Source of the DNA: Plantago ovata
Taxonomy: Eukaryota > Streptophyta > Magnoliopsida > Lamiales > Plantaginaceae
DNA: 64,000 bases
Reading direction: 5' to 3'
Assembly: GCA_028274465.1 (NCBI GenBank)
Contig: CM051455.1
Location: 73,394,489-73,458,488, forward strand
Shown: positions 12,226 to 21,999 of the stretch, piece after piece
Layout: every line of letters begins with the position of its first letter
How positions within the stretch are numbered: the first letter of the stretch is position 1
Made by a program: the position numbers and the translations under genes
The notes under the pieces: generated by a model
Seen by the model: the letters and a program-made list of their open reading frames with translations, nothing else
Told to the model about the DNA's origin: nothing
The model's database searches: none

Positions 12226-12936
12226 GGGTCTCAGGACCATGATCACGGTTGAAGATTCAAGAACACAAGCAACAACACTGGAAAATAAAAAGTCGTGTTT
12301 CAATATTATATTTTATAACTAATAGAAACAAGACTTATACCACGTGCAACACAACTTGTACATAATAGAATAAATAGGATAGATGAGCTAGATTAGTCAC
12401 TTACTCTTTGCTACTTCATCTTCTCCATCTCCTCTCTGTAACTGTCCCTTTTCTCTTTACTACATTTTCTCTGACTGTAATCTATATAATCGATTTCATC
12501 ATGATTATTGATTACAATTTATTTTCAATTCCTATTTACCAAAGTTAATACTTCTTTCAACTTTGCTAAGCACTTCTTTGCTTAGCCATTAATGTCAATC
12601 TTGGTTTGATGTTTGCAAAACCATCATTCAAATATTATACATGATTAATAATAAAAAACCATGCATTTTCTCTTTTCTCTAGGATTCAATGTAAAGAATT
12701 CAAAATACTTACCATACAAAACAAAACAAAAAATGATACAATGAACTTCAAACGTGAATTTCATGCAAATTTATAATACTATGTTCATACTCTTTTTTTC
12801 TTGGAATTTGATGCAAATTTCAAATATTATGTTCGTATAATGTTTAAATATTTGTTAATTTTCTTTTTATCATACAACTACTCGGAGTGATGTGCAAATC
12901 CCCGAAATTTTTAAGGTTCTAGGCGTTGAACATACT
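12226..12936 (+). other. Tail of element D and AT-rich spacer
   Basis: Just past the G-rich tract the sequence (TCTCAGGACC...) has LTR-like character, with a pyrimidine-rich stretch near 12415-12480, but no partner copy exists in the window, so the D 3' LTR is not proven. From about 12545 to 12936 I see only AT-rich sequence without coding or structural signals. Confidence 0.45.
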
Positions 12937-13338
12937 TGTAGAAAACCAGAATTGGAATAATTTGATAAAATGGAATCAATATTATTGATCAGAGACAAAA
13001 ATTACATTGTGTGTTTGTAAGAAATTACAGAAGAGAATTCCAGAAAACTGGAGAAACAAGAAGTACAAATAACAAGAGGGAAGAAGATATTTAAACTACA
13101 AAGCTGCAAGGGTAAAAGAGAAAATTCATCTTCTAACGGCTATTTTGTGAATTGGGGACGAGAGTACAAGTTCTGCAGCTGCGCGTACAAGCAACGAGAG
13201 TTGCTAAACGCTTTTATTAATAATAATGCGACTTTGACTCTTCCAGATCTTCATTGTAGTCCTCAAGGTTTCTTATATATCAAACTGGTCCCTGACTTCA
13301 TTTCTTCATGTATGTCCTTCATGTTGAGTTGCCTTACA
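12937..13338 (-). repeat. 3' LTR of element C
   Basis: A 402-bp LTR, the minus-sense sequence beginning TGTAAGGCAAC and ending TTTTCTACA. It preserves the empty CACTA site: TGGAATCAATATTATTG at 12971 has a single ATT, where the other LTR carries the 1385-bp insert flanked by ATT on both sides. Very similar to the other LTR apart from that insert. Confidence 0.92.
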
Positions 13339-13350
13339 CCCCCCTCAATC
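13339..13350 (-). other. Polypurine tract of element C
   Basis: The minus strand reads ATTGAGGGGGG directly before the 3' LTR, the expected plus-strand primer for LTR retrotransposons. Confidence 0.8.
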
Positions 13351-15008
13351 GAAGCATGTATGTCCTTCATGTTGAGATTGGCCTTGAATATGTCGAAAAA
13401 CACCCCAACTAATGGCTTTGTAAGAATATCTGCAATCTGCTAATCATTCTTAATGTGAAACAACTTGATCACAGTAGACTTTATCTTCTCTCTTATAAGA
13501 TGGCAATCAAGTTCAATATGTTTTGTTCTTTGATGTTAAACAGGATTGCGTGCTAGGTAATAGGCACTCATACTATCAGTATAAAGTAATGCTCGGTTTG
13601 TATGAGGAACTTTACAATCTGAAAGGATATAAAGGAGCCATTGGAGCTCGCAACAAGTAGTTGCTGCAGATCTGTATTCTGCTTCAGCACTGCTCCTGCT
13701 CACTACTTGTTGCTTCTTTGCTTTCCAAGAGATGAGAGAATCTCCTAAGAAGACAGCATAACCTGTAATGCTCCATCTAGTATCCTTACAACATGTCCAG
13801 CCAGAGAAAGCCTTCAAGTGAAGATCATTAGTAGAGCTATAAAAAACTCCTAAACCAGGTGCATGTTTAAGATATCTAAGTACTCTATGTGCCAATTCTA
13901 ACTGAGCAGTAGTTGGTTTTGACATGAATTGAGTGAGTAATTGCACAGAGAAAGAGATATTAGGCTTGGTTATAGTGAGGTATAAAAGTTTGCCAGCCAA
14001 GCTTCTATACTCTTGGACATTAGTAAGAGCAACACCGTCATCTTTTCCTAATCTTGGCTTTGAATCCATTGGTGTATTTCTTGGTTTGCAATCAAGGAAA
14101 CCTGCATCAGACAGAACATCAAGAACATATTTCCTCTGGCATAATACTATACCTTCTTTAGATCTGGCCACGTCAAGTCCCAGAATATATTTTAGTTCAC
14201 CCAAGTCTTTAATGGTGAACTCATCATGTAAGTGCTCTTTTACTGCATTAATTTCATCAATAGAGTTCCCTGCAAGAATAATGTCATCCACATATACAAG
14301 TAGAATAGTGATGGTAGTGGATGTAGTCTTTGTAAACAAAGAGATATCAGCAGTTGATTTTATATAGCCAATAGTAATAAGAAAATATGTTAACTTGTTG
14401 AACCATTGCCTAGAGGCTTGTTTAAGCCCATATAGGCTTTTAACAAGTCTGCAAACTCTATTATCACCTTCTTTACAGTAGCCTGGTGGTGGCTTCATGT
14501 AAACTTCTTCATCCAAATCACCATGGAGAAAAACATTATTAACATCTAACTGTTGTAGTTGCGATTTCTGAACAGAAGCAACAACTAACAAGAGCTTGAC
14601 AGTAGTTAGCTTAATAATAGGTGAGAAGGTGTCAAAATAATCAATTCCTTCCTGCTGAGTGTATCCCTGTGCAACAAGACGAGCCTTGTATCTCTCAAGA
14701 GTCCCATATGCTTTAAACTTTACTTTATAAACCCATTTTGAGCCAATACAGTTATGCCCTTCAGGTAAAGTAGTCAGTACCCATGTATTGTTCTTTTCTA
14801 GGGCTTGTATCTCAGCTTCCATGGCATCTTGCCATTTCTTGTGTTTATTAGCCTCCCTGAAATTCTTAGGCTCAGAAATACAGGTTATAGCAGCTGTAAA
14901 ACACTTATGTTCAACAGACAAATTATCAATGGACACATAATTTTTGATAGGATAATGAGAATCAGTAAGCTTGTGAGCTTCATTTGCATGTTTAAGTGAA
15001 TTTGGCAA
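13351..15008 (-). pseudogene. RT and RNase H of element C (nearly intact)
   Basis: A 490-codon open frame (15008-13536) holds a complete Copia RT: NCIGSKWVYKVK, QLDVNNVFLHGDLDEEVYMK, GLKQASRQWFNKL and catalytic LLVYVDDIILAGN. RNase H follows with LISWKAKKQQVVSRSSAEAEYRS and a DSMSAYYLARNPV end. The frame stops after NPV, but the coding sequence continues beyond (RTKHIELDCHLIREK, then the ADILTKPL-type end) to the polypurine tract. One or two nonsense changes therefore remove the C-terminus. Upstream integrase sequence is frameshifted relative to this block. Confidence 0.88.
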
Positions 15009-15029
15009 TTCAACTTGATAAACTTGCAG

Positions 15030-16240
15030 AGGAGAAGGACTCTTCCTTTATCTTAAAGGTCTATTATCAACTGGATGTTGTTCTACCTGTTCAGAAGCAC
15101 TTGACTCAGAAGAACTAGTAGAAATACTACTATGCTGAAGATGAAGATCATCATTAGAGAAATGATGAATATTGTCCATCAGTAGTAGGCTGCTCAGAGT
15201 GAGCTGGTTCTTGCAGAATAGACAAATTATATGTAGTAGAAACATTATTTTGCAATACAGGAGTATGTAACATATTATCAATATCATTAGCCTCAATAGT
15301 CTCTTGAGTTTCCAAGAAATTAGATGGAGTAATAAAGTGGTCATAAGCAAAATAATTGTGATAAACTTCATCTGGTTCATCTGTTTCATCTGAAAAGATG
15401 ATGTCCTGTCTACTCAAATAGTCAGGATCTCTGAAAGGAAAAACATGTTCATAAAACACCACATGTCTAGATATTAAAACTTGTTTAGTTTCTAAATCCA
15501 GAACTTTGTAACCTTTGGTTCCAATCGGGTAACCAATAAAGACACATTTTTGTGCTCTCTTGCTGAACTTATCTCTTCCTGCACTGTTAGTAGAGACAAA
15601 ACATAAAGAACCAAAAATCTTGAAGTGATCATAAGAAGTAGGTAATTTATAGAGCATTTCATAAGGTGTCTTGTTGTGTAACACAACTGAAGGAAGCCTG
15701 TTGATAATATGAGCTTCAGTAAGCACACAGTTAAACCAGTAATCAATGGGAATGTGTGACTGAAATAACAAAGCTCAAGCAACTTCTAGTAGAAATTGAT
15801 GCTTCCTCTCAACTCTTCTATTTTGTTGAGGGTATAAGTGCAACTGGTTTGATGAAGTATACGTTTTGACCTATAGAATTCAGTCATTTTGAATTCTTGT
15901 CCATTGTCAGTTCTAATACTCTTTATTTTCAAAGAAAACTGAGTTTGAACCATGTTATAGAAACTTTCAATCAAAATTCTAGTGTCACTTTTGGACTTCA
16001 TCATGTAAATCCAGGTGCATCTAGAATAGTCATCACCTACAGTAAAGAAATATCTAAATCCATTATGTGACACCTGAGGAAAAGGCCCACAAATATCCAT
16101 GTGAACAAGATCAAATATAGCAGTAGCATGAGAAGTAGAAATATCAAATTCAACTTCTTTTGTTTACTGTAATGACAAAACTTCACATAGTATTGTCTCA
16201 TTACAAGCCTGTAAATGTAAAGCAGACAAATTTGCTAGTT
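15030..16240 (-). pseudogene. Integrase of element C (frameshifted)
   Basis: 16240-16100 encodes the GAG-pre-integrase end (SYNKLANLSALHLQAC). 16100-15786 encodes the integrase core start (MDICGPFPQVSHNGFRYF, VGDDYSRCTWIYMM, RTDNGQEFK). 15771-15154 encodes the C-terminal domain (DYWFNCVLTEAHIINRLP, FGSLCFVST, FIGYPIGTKGYKVLD). The region around the catalytic Glu (near 15810-15840) has slipped into another frame, so the two halves are separate. A low-complexity Ser/Glu-rich linker leads to RT. Confidence 0.85.
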
Positions 16241-16242
16241 TA

Positions 16243-16695
16243 TTATAAGATACATGACCAAAACTCATGATTCTCAGTTTTATTAGAGGCAATATTGATA
16301 GTAGAAACAAGAATCTCAGAAAAAATAAGTGAATTTTTCTTGAGATCTCTGTCAGAAACAACTCTCAGCCTATAAAGCCCATTGACTAGATCAGCATAGC
16401 CAATCATTTGGAGGGACTGAGCATCCTGCAACACACAAGTGGATGAAGCAAAATTAACTTTAACCATGCCATCTCTAGTCACATGAGAGACTGAGAGGAG
16501 ATTAAAGTTAAAGCTAGGAACATAAAGAACCTCAGCTAAAATCAATTTTTCAGACAGTTTCACAGTTCCTCTAGACATACTTTGGACAATTGATCCATCC
16601 GGTAATTGAATACCCACACAAGCAGGCATATGATCATTTGAAAACATATTCTTATCACAAATTATATGGTCACTGGCACCAGTATCAATATCCAA
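16243..16695 (-). pseudogene. Protease and GAG-pre-integrase part of element C
   Basis: A 150-codon frame starts with the aspartic protease motif DIDTGASDHII and continues with LPDGSIVQSMSRGTVKL and the LYVPSFNFNLLSVSHV block typical of Copia protease to pre-integrase sequences. The catalytic Asp-Thr-Gly is intact. Frames change at both ends, to gag upstream and integrase downstream. Confidence 0.85.
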
Positions 16696-17910
16696 TTAGC
16701 AGTTTTGTCTAAAATAGCAGTTAAAGCATAGGTACCTGCATATGGATTACTAGAAGTAGATGGAGCCTGAGAAGTAGATGGAGCCTGAGAAGTGCTTGTA
16801 ACCGCAATGGCTGCACGATGAGATGTAGAAGCAACTTTCTTCTGTCTTTGCTGTTTGGCAAATTTCAAGAATTGACTATACATCTCTGGATTCACCAAAT
16901 CATCATCTGAATCTTCATCATTGACAAATTCTTCAGGTTCATCATTTGTAACAGCAGCATTTGCTCTTGCTTTATAATTTTGACCAGAACTAGCATTCCT
17001 CTTGTTGCCTTTAGGTCCTTTCCAGTTAGGAGGGTAGCCATTCTTCTCATAGCATCTCTCCATAGTATGGCCATTCATCCTGCAAAAAGTACAATAATGT
17101 GGTTTCTTGTCTTTATTATAGAACTTATTCACTGCATGTGCAGAATTCCCAGCAACATTCCCACTGTTATAGCCATCAGAATTTGCACCAGTTTGAGCTC
17201 TTGATATCATTGCCATGGAATCCATATCATCAACAACAGTGCTAGAATGAAAACTCTGTTGACTCTCTTCTTGAATCAATAAATTGTGCACATAAGATAG
17301 TGAAGCATCTGGGATAGTCAACATCACATGACTTCTTAAACTCTTATAGTTGTCATTCAAATTCACCAGAAATTTCATCAATGCATTAGACTTTTGCCTT
17401 TTTGTCACCTTGTCTGCAACATTACAGGTACACTTGCCACAGGTACATGTTGGTATTGGCCTGTAATTAGCAAATTCCTCCCAGAGAGACTTGAAACCGT
17501 TGTAATACACAGTAACAGATTTGCTCCCCTGAGTATAAGCATTCAACATCTTTTCCAACTACAACATTCTAGTACCATCTTTTTTTGTATACCTAGAGTG
17601 TAGATCATCCCATATTTCTGTATCTCCTTACTCACGCCATTCATTAGCCAAGACAAAACCAGACAGTTAGCCCGTTCCCATGCAGTCTTATCTACCTCAT
17701 CAACATCTTCAGCTGGCTTCTTCAATTTTCCATTGATGAAACCGACCTTGTTCTTAATAAAAAGTTGATTTTTAAAATTCATGCTCCACCCTGCATAGTC
17801 GGATCCATCAAAAAAATCGGCAACCATCCGTGTCCCAACACCATCTCTAGGATGAATGAAGTACGGCGAAGAAGAGTCTTCAGTAGGATTAACCTTGACA
17901 GTACCATAAT
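16662..17910 (-). pseudogene. gag of element C (one frameshift)
   Basis: 17827-17543 encodes the N-terminal UBN2-like gag domain (DFFDGSDYAGWSMNFKNQLF, WERANCLVLSWLMNGVSKEI). Translation can be followed upstream to about 17910 (YFIHPRDGVGTR), but no ATG is seen before an upstream stop. 17558-16662 continues in another frame with YYNGFKSLWEEFANYRPIP, a Cys cluster (CTCGKCTC) and the CCHC knuckle CTFCRMNGHTMERC. A short repeat APSTSQAPSTS is near the end. A single frameshift at about 17550 splits the gene. Confidence 0.87.
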
Positions 17911-18153
17911 TCCCTTTTCAAATCACTCAAACAGTCAAACCAACAAATCAACACACAATCGAGTTGAAACTTACAACCGACAAATCAATGTGGAAATCAA
18001 CCACAAGTTGACAACCAATCGACAGACGAACTAGCTTTAGACTAGTCACAACACAAATAAACAAGTTCTCAGAGATTGAAAACCCTAGAACAACAAAGAA
18101 CGATCGAACACAGCGGAAACAACCAAGGATCGTATCAATCTGCACAATTGAAA

Positions 18154-18166
18154 GCGAAAGATACCA
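18154..18166 (-). other. Partial primer site of element C
   Basis: Directly after the 5' LTR (minus sense) the sequence is TGGTATCTTTCGC. It shares TGGTATC with the Met-tRNA primer site, but the second half differs. Confidence 0.55.
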
Positions 18167-18244
18167 TGTAGAAAATCAGAATTGGAACAATTTGATAAAA
18201 TGGAATCAATATTCACTACAAGAAATCTGGTGTTTATTGACTCT

Positions 18245-18500
18245 TTTAGTGACGCATGGTATGGGTCACCAAAATTTAGTGACGCATGGCGCCATTGGTC
18301 GCTATTTAGCGACCCATGAGATTGGGTCACTAATTTTAGTGACCCATGAGATTGGGTAGCGACCCATGGCTTATGGGTCACTAATTATTAGAGACCCATG
18401 GCCCCATGGTCGCTATTTAGTGACCCAATCTAATGGGTCGCTAAATAGCGACCAATGGGGCCATGCGTCACTAAAATTAGTGACCCATGAGCTATGGGTC
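18245..18500. repeat. Left subterminal palindromic array of the CACTA element
   Basis: About eight units of roughly 30 bp, each a palindrome built from TAGTGACCCATG or TAGCGACCCATG and its complement CATGGGTCGCTA. The units vary at one or two positions. A matching but shorter array is at 19378-19575. Confidence 0.88.
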
Positions 18501-18529
18501 ACAAAAACTGTATAGTTCAAATCACATTC

Positions 18530-18960
18530 AACAGGAGCTGCAGAGCTCATCTGTTATCGATTTGGTGCGTATAACCTACCGTTGGATATCTCTTTGAGTT
18601 AGCTACATGTGGACGTTGGGTTGAGATCGATTCAATATCGTATGAAGGAGTTATGGCTGAAATGGCTAGACTGCACTAATCTTGCACACTTGAACATCTC
18701 CAAAACCTTCATCTGAACTTCTGAATATGTGCTTCTAAGGTAAGGCTAAGCCTTCCCAAATGCAATTCTTGGCTTAAATTGAACTACGGTCAGTCACGAA
18801 CACATCCACGGAGAAACTTCAACAAGATCACTTTGTATTTAAAATGCGGCGTTTTAAGCTCCAACACCACAGTTTCGTACCTAAGTGCCTAAAACATGCA
18901 AAACATCAAAATGTGACACTATTCTACAAAACTAAAAGAAAAAAACACGAAATAAGGAGT
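18530..18960. repeat. Captured Gypsy LTR-like fragment inside the CACTA element
   Basis: The stretch around 18863-18942 (TTCGTACCTAAGTGCCT, then TGTGACACTATTCTACAAAA) closely matches 31600-31663 of the Gypsy solo LTR. The transposon therefore seems to have picked up part of a related LTR; the exact limits are uncertain. Confidence 0.6.
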
Positions 18961-19249
18961 GCACAAAGAATATAAAATAACACCAAAACTGAAGTACGTA
19001 ACTAAGTTACCCCAACCATTCAAAAATAAACTATTAGTCTCTAAGTAACTCAAGCGTTAAGAAATAAATAAAAAACAAATGAAAATTTAGTGACCTATTC
19101 CTTAGATAGTCCACGTTGTAATTAAGATATCTCAAACCGTATAAAGATATATAATTTTTTAAACGGGTGTATAAATATAAAGATATAGAAGTGATTGCGA
19201 AGAGCAATAACTATATATTATCTAAAAATTATACTAGAATTACCATATG

Positions 19250-19310
19250 TATTGGTAGCCGAGTGGTAAGGGTGTTGGGTTAGCAACGGTTCGAAACCCA
19301 GGGAACACGA
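19250..19310 (+). repeat. tRNA-like internal promoter (SINE-like piece)
   Basis: TAGCCGAGTGG at 19256-19266 fits a Pol III box A and GGTTCGAAACC at 19288-19298 fits box B. The boxes are only 21 bp apart and no acceptor stem closes, so this is not a tRNA gene but a possible tRNA-derived SINE fragment within the CACTA element. Confidence 0.5.
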
Positions 19311-19377
19311 AAGGTGGAGTAGGAGAGGAGAATTTAATTTTAATAAAAATTTAATTTTAATAAAATTCTCCAGCAAT

Positions 19378-19575
19378 TTAGTGACCCATCTATGCGTCAC
19401 TAAATCAGTGACCCATCTATGCGTCACTAATTGGGTCGCTATTTTAGCGACGCATGCGTCGCCTCGCTATTTAGCGACAGGCCCGTTAGCGACGAAATTG
19501 CCATGGGTCGCTAATGGGTCGCTAATTGGCTTAGTGACGCATGTGAGGCTGTTTAGTGACGCATGAGAGCGTCAT
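19378..19575. repeat. Right subterminal array of the CACTA element
   Basis: Repeated TAGTGACCCATCTATGCGTC-type units and TAGCGACGCATGCGTCGC palindromes, mirroring the left array. Confidence 0.85.
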
Positions 19576-19956
19576 TAAACCCAGTTTTTCTTGTAGTGAT
19601 TATTGATCAGAGACAAAAATTACATTGTGTGTTTGTAAAAAATTCCCGAAGAGAATTCCAGAAAACTGGAGAAATAAGAAGTACAAAGAACAAGAGGGAA
19701 GAAGATATTTAAACTACAAAGCTACAAAGGTAAAAGAGACAATTCATCTTCTAACAGTTATTTTGTGAATTGGGGACGAGAATACAAGTGCTGCGGCTGT
19801 GCGTACATGCAACGAGAGTTGCTAAACGCTTTTAGTAATAATAATGCGACTTTGACTCTTCCAGATCTTCATTGTAGTCCTCGAGGTTTCTTTTATATCA
19901 AACTGGTCCCTGACTTCATTTCTTCATGTATGTCCTTCATGTTGAGTTGCCTTACA

Positions 19957-21656
19957 ACACCCTATGACCTCACAACCGGCCGTGCGCCTCATATGTATGT
20001 GGACATGCAACTTATCCAATTTTCCTTAAAGTGGGATATTTTATTTGAAACGATCCATAAAAGTAACTACTCTACAATAAAGATCTGGGGATGTGAGCTA
20101 GTACTTGCTAACCTAACCTGTCAAATAAACCACATATATATAAATTTAACTATGAAGTTGAAACCGTTTTAGGGTCCAAGTTTAGGATGAGAATAAGTGA
20201 CAAAAATTCTATTGAAATAACGTCCAACCACTGGCACATATGATCATATCCTTGTTACACAAACCTCAGCCAAGGGAAAGTTTGTAAGCCTACAAAATAT
20301 GTGTTGAGTTACAAGTTACAACTATATACCATGGATATGCCATTTTCCCCTCTAGCTGTAATCCTGTCTTCTACTATTGTTTTTTTCTCTCTACATGTGC
20401 TGCTCTGGACCACCAAGCTAATTATATTGTATTTCCAATCTACAAAACATATTAGCTATTATTCCGGACATTATATCGATCTCATTTCTTCAAGTATATA
20501 TATATATCACTAGCCAGCAAAATATGAACTTACCGCGCGGGGATAAGTTTACATTTTCAATATCACTTTGACCATATATATGAATATGATGTTTTTAATT
20601 AAAATTTTCAATATGATTTTCACTAATATTTGGTATTACTCGTACATTCAAAAAGTGAACAAAATTTAGTGGACTTATAATCCATGTGGGAGGAAACTAA
20701 TAAATTTGAATTTTGACTCCACAATTTCATATATATAATAACGTATGTATAGATAGTCAGATAGATGAGAAATATATAGTTCAGGCTCGGCAAGGAAATT
20801 CTTCATTTCTAAAGGGAATGTTGCCCATCTGCATAGTATAGTTTAGGATTGTATAATAGTAGTGTAGTAGTTGTAATATTTGTCGTTAAAAAAAAATTGC
20901 CTTTAAAGTCCGTCCGTCTGCATAGTTTTGGGAGCAATTAGGGGTGTATGCATGTATATCCATCCATCCATCCATAAAACAATGAAAGCTAGGTTTTATT
21001 TTGATCAAAAAGGACATTTAGAGTTCTGTTCACACTATGTGGCATTTTGACAAAAAAATAATTTATAAATTATTTTGTTGCATTTTAAATCCATTTTAAA
21101 ATTTATTGTATTTAGTAACTCATATTTAATGTATGACAAAAATTAATATGTAGTGGTTACAAAATTAAATACTTATTCACACTATTTGCAAGTAAACCTA
21201 ACATATTCTTTTATTGTTTATTTATATGTTTATTTTCACCTCTATTTTAAAATAAATAAATAAATAATCTAGGCTTTATTAATATTGAAAATGTTAACAC
21301 TAAAGTAAGAATGAGATTAACTATAATGTCAAAATAATTGTAGTAAAAATTAAAAGATTTCATGAGAATTAATATTTTCTAAATAGTATGTCTAATTTGA
21401 TTAGTGAGTTTGGACAAAAAAAGACAAATTTTTATTTATTTTAGTACTGAAATAATTTTAATAAACAAAGACAATTATATATTAATTAAATTTCATGAAA
21501 ATAAGACGATGCACAAAATTGTTGAACACAAACATATGTTTTTAGCGTTATATTTATACATTATGATAAACAAAATTAGATATACATAAAAAGTGAAAAA
21601 TAAGATAAAAATGGTCTCATAAATAATTATTCTGGTGTGAGTTTAACATTTTAGTG
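19957..21656. other. AT-rich intergenic DNA
   Basis: No coding, RNA or element structure recognised. A short CCAT microsatellite lies at about 20960-20976, along with TATATA runs. Small ORFs here show no family resemblance. Confidence 0.6.
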
Positions 21657-21835
21657 ACTTGAGATGCAGGGGTGCTGGAGTAGCACATGAGAGGTTAGAG
21701 GTCGAATCCCGATAGGGGCATAAGGTGGTATGAGTGTATTTGGACTTATAAGGTGGTAAAGAATTAGTGTAAAAAAGTAGGAGTATGTTATGTTAATTAA
21801 ACTTGTCGTTCTAAAATAAATAAATAAAAAAGTAT
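21657..21835 (+). repeat. SINE-like repeat (plus copy)
   Basis: Starts with a tRNA-like head: GGTGCTGGAGTAGC, then AGAGGTCGAATCCCGATAG resembling box B. A body follows with AAGGTGGTATGAGTGTATTTG and TTATAAGGTGGTA. The body recurs in reverse orientation at 24950-25062, showing a dispersed repeat. Confidence 0.55.
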
Positions 21836-21999
21836 ATTAGAATGTTCACTTTAGTTTGAAAGAATGAATAAATTATATTAATAGTTGTCATGCTATTCAC
21901 ATATCCATATGATTTTTTAAGATCTATTTTGACTAGAAACTTATTTTTAAATTGTTATCTACTTAAATTTACTTTTCAATTCTTTAATAAAAAATGACC

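Larger units (their letters stand above)
8621..12545 (+). mobile_element. Decayed Copia element D
   Basis: Plus-strand Copia remnant with, in order, a gag zinc knuckle, protease, shortened GAG-pre-integrase, integrase, RT and RNase H, a G-rich polypurine tract (about 12219-12229) and a non-coding tail that may be the start of the 3' LTR. The first half of gag is missing and no matching 5' LTR is found, so the element is truncated. Internal tandem duplications (27 bp and 194 bp) and many stops show long decay. Its gag and RT resemble element C more than A or B, so it belongs to another Copia lineage than the SIRE-type pair. Confidence 0.85.
18214..19598. mobile_element. Non-autonomous CACTA (En/Spm-like) transposon
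   Basis: The left end is CACTACAAGAAATCTGG; the right end complement is CACTACAAGAAAAACTGGG, so there are terminal inverted repeats with the CACTA signature. A 3-bp target duplication ATT flanks it (18211-18213 and 19599-19601), and the empty site is present in the other LTR of the host element. At 1385 bp with no transposase it must be mobilised in trans. Both subterminal regions carry many copies of a TAGTGACCCATG-like word on both strands, as expected for transposase-binding subterminal repeats. Confidence 0.95.
12937..19956 (-). mobile_element. Copia retrotransposon C with both LTRs
   Basis: Minus-strand element bounded by two LTRs (12937-13338, and 18167-19956 with a CACTA insertion). 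Reading leftward it has the 5' LTR, a partial primer site, gag, protease, integrase, RT and RNase H, a polypurine tract and the 3' LTR. About 5.6 kb remain after removing the CACTA insert. The LTR ends are TG...CA. The flanking 5-mers (ATACT on the left, ACACC on the right) do not match, so either the target site has mutated or one end is rearranged. RT and RNase H are unusually intact compared with A and D, suggesting a younger insertion. Confidence 0.9.
18167..19956 (-). repeat. 5' LTR of element C, split by a CACTA element
   Basis: The LTR parts 18167-18213 and 19602-19956 together match 12937-13338 almost base for base. The interruption at 18214-19601 is the CACTA element plus its second ATT. 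The LTR ends CTTACA at 19956. Confidence 0.92.

Noticed and set aside
19250..19310. tRNA gene
   Set aside because: Box A and box B motifs are present, but no acceptor stem or full cloverleaf can be drawn and the spacing is too short.
20301..20513. Small hydrophobic ORF
   Set aside because: AT-rich chance ORF without upstream signals or conservation evidence.
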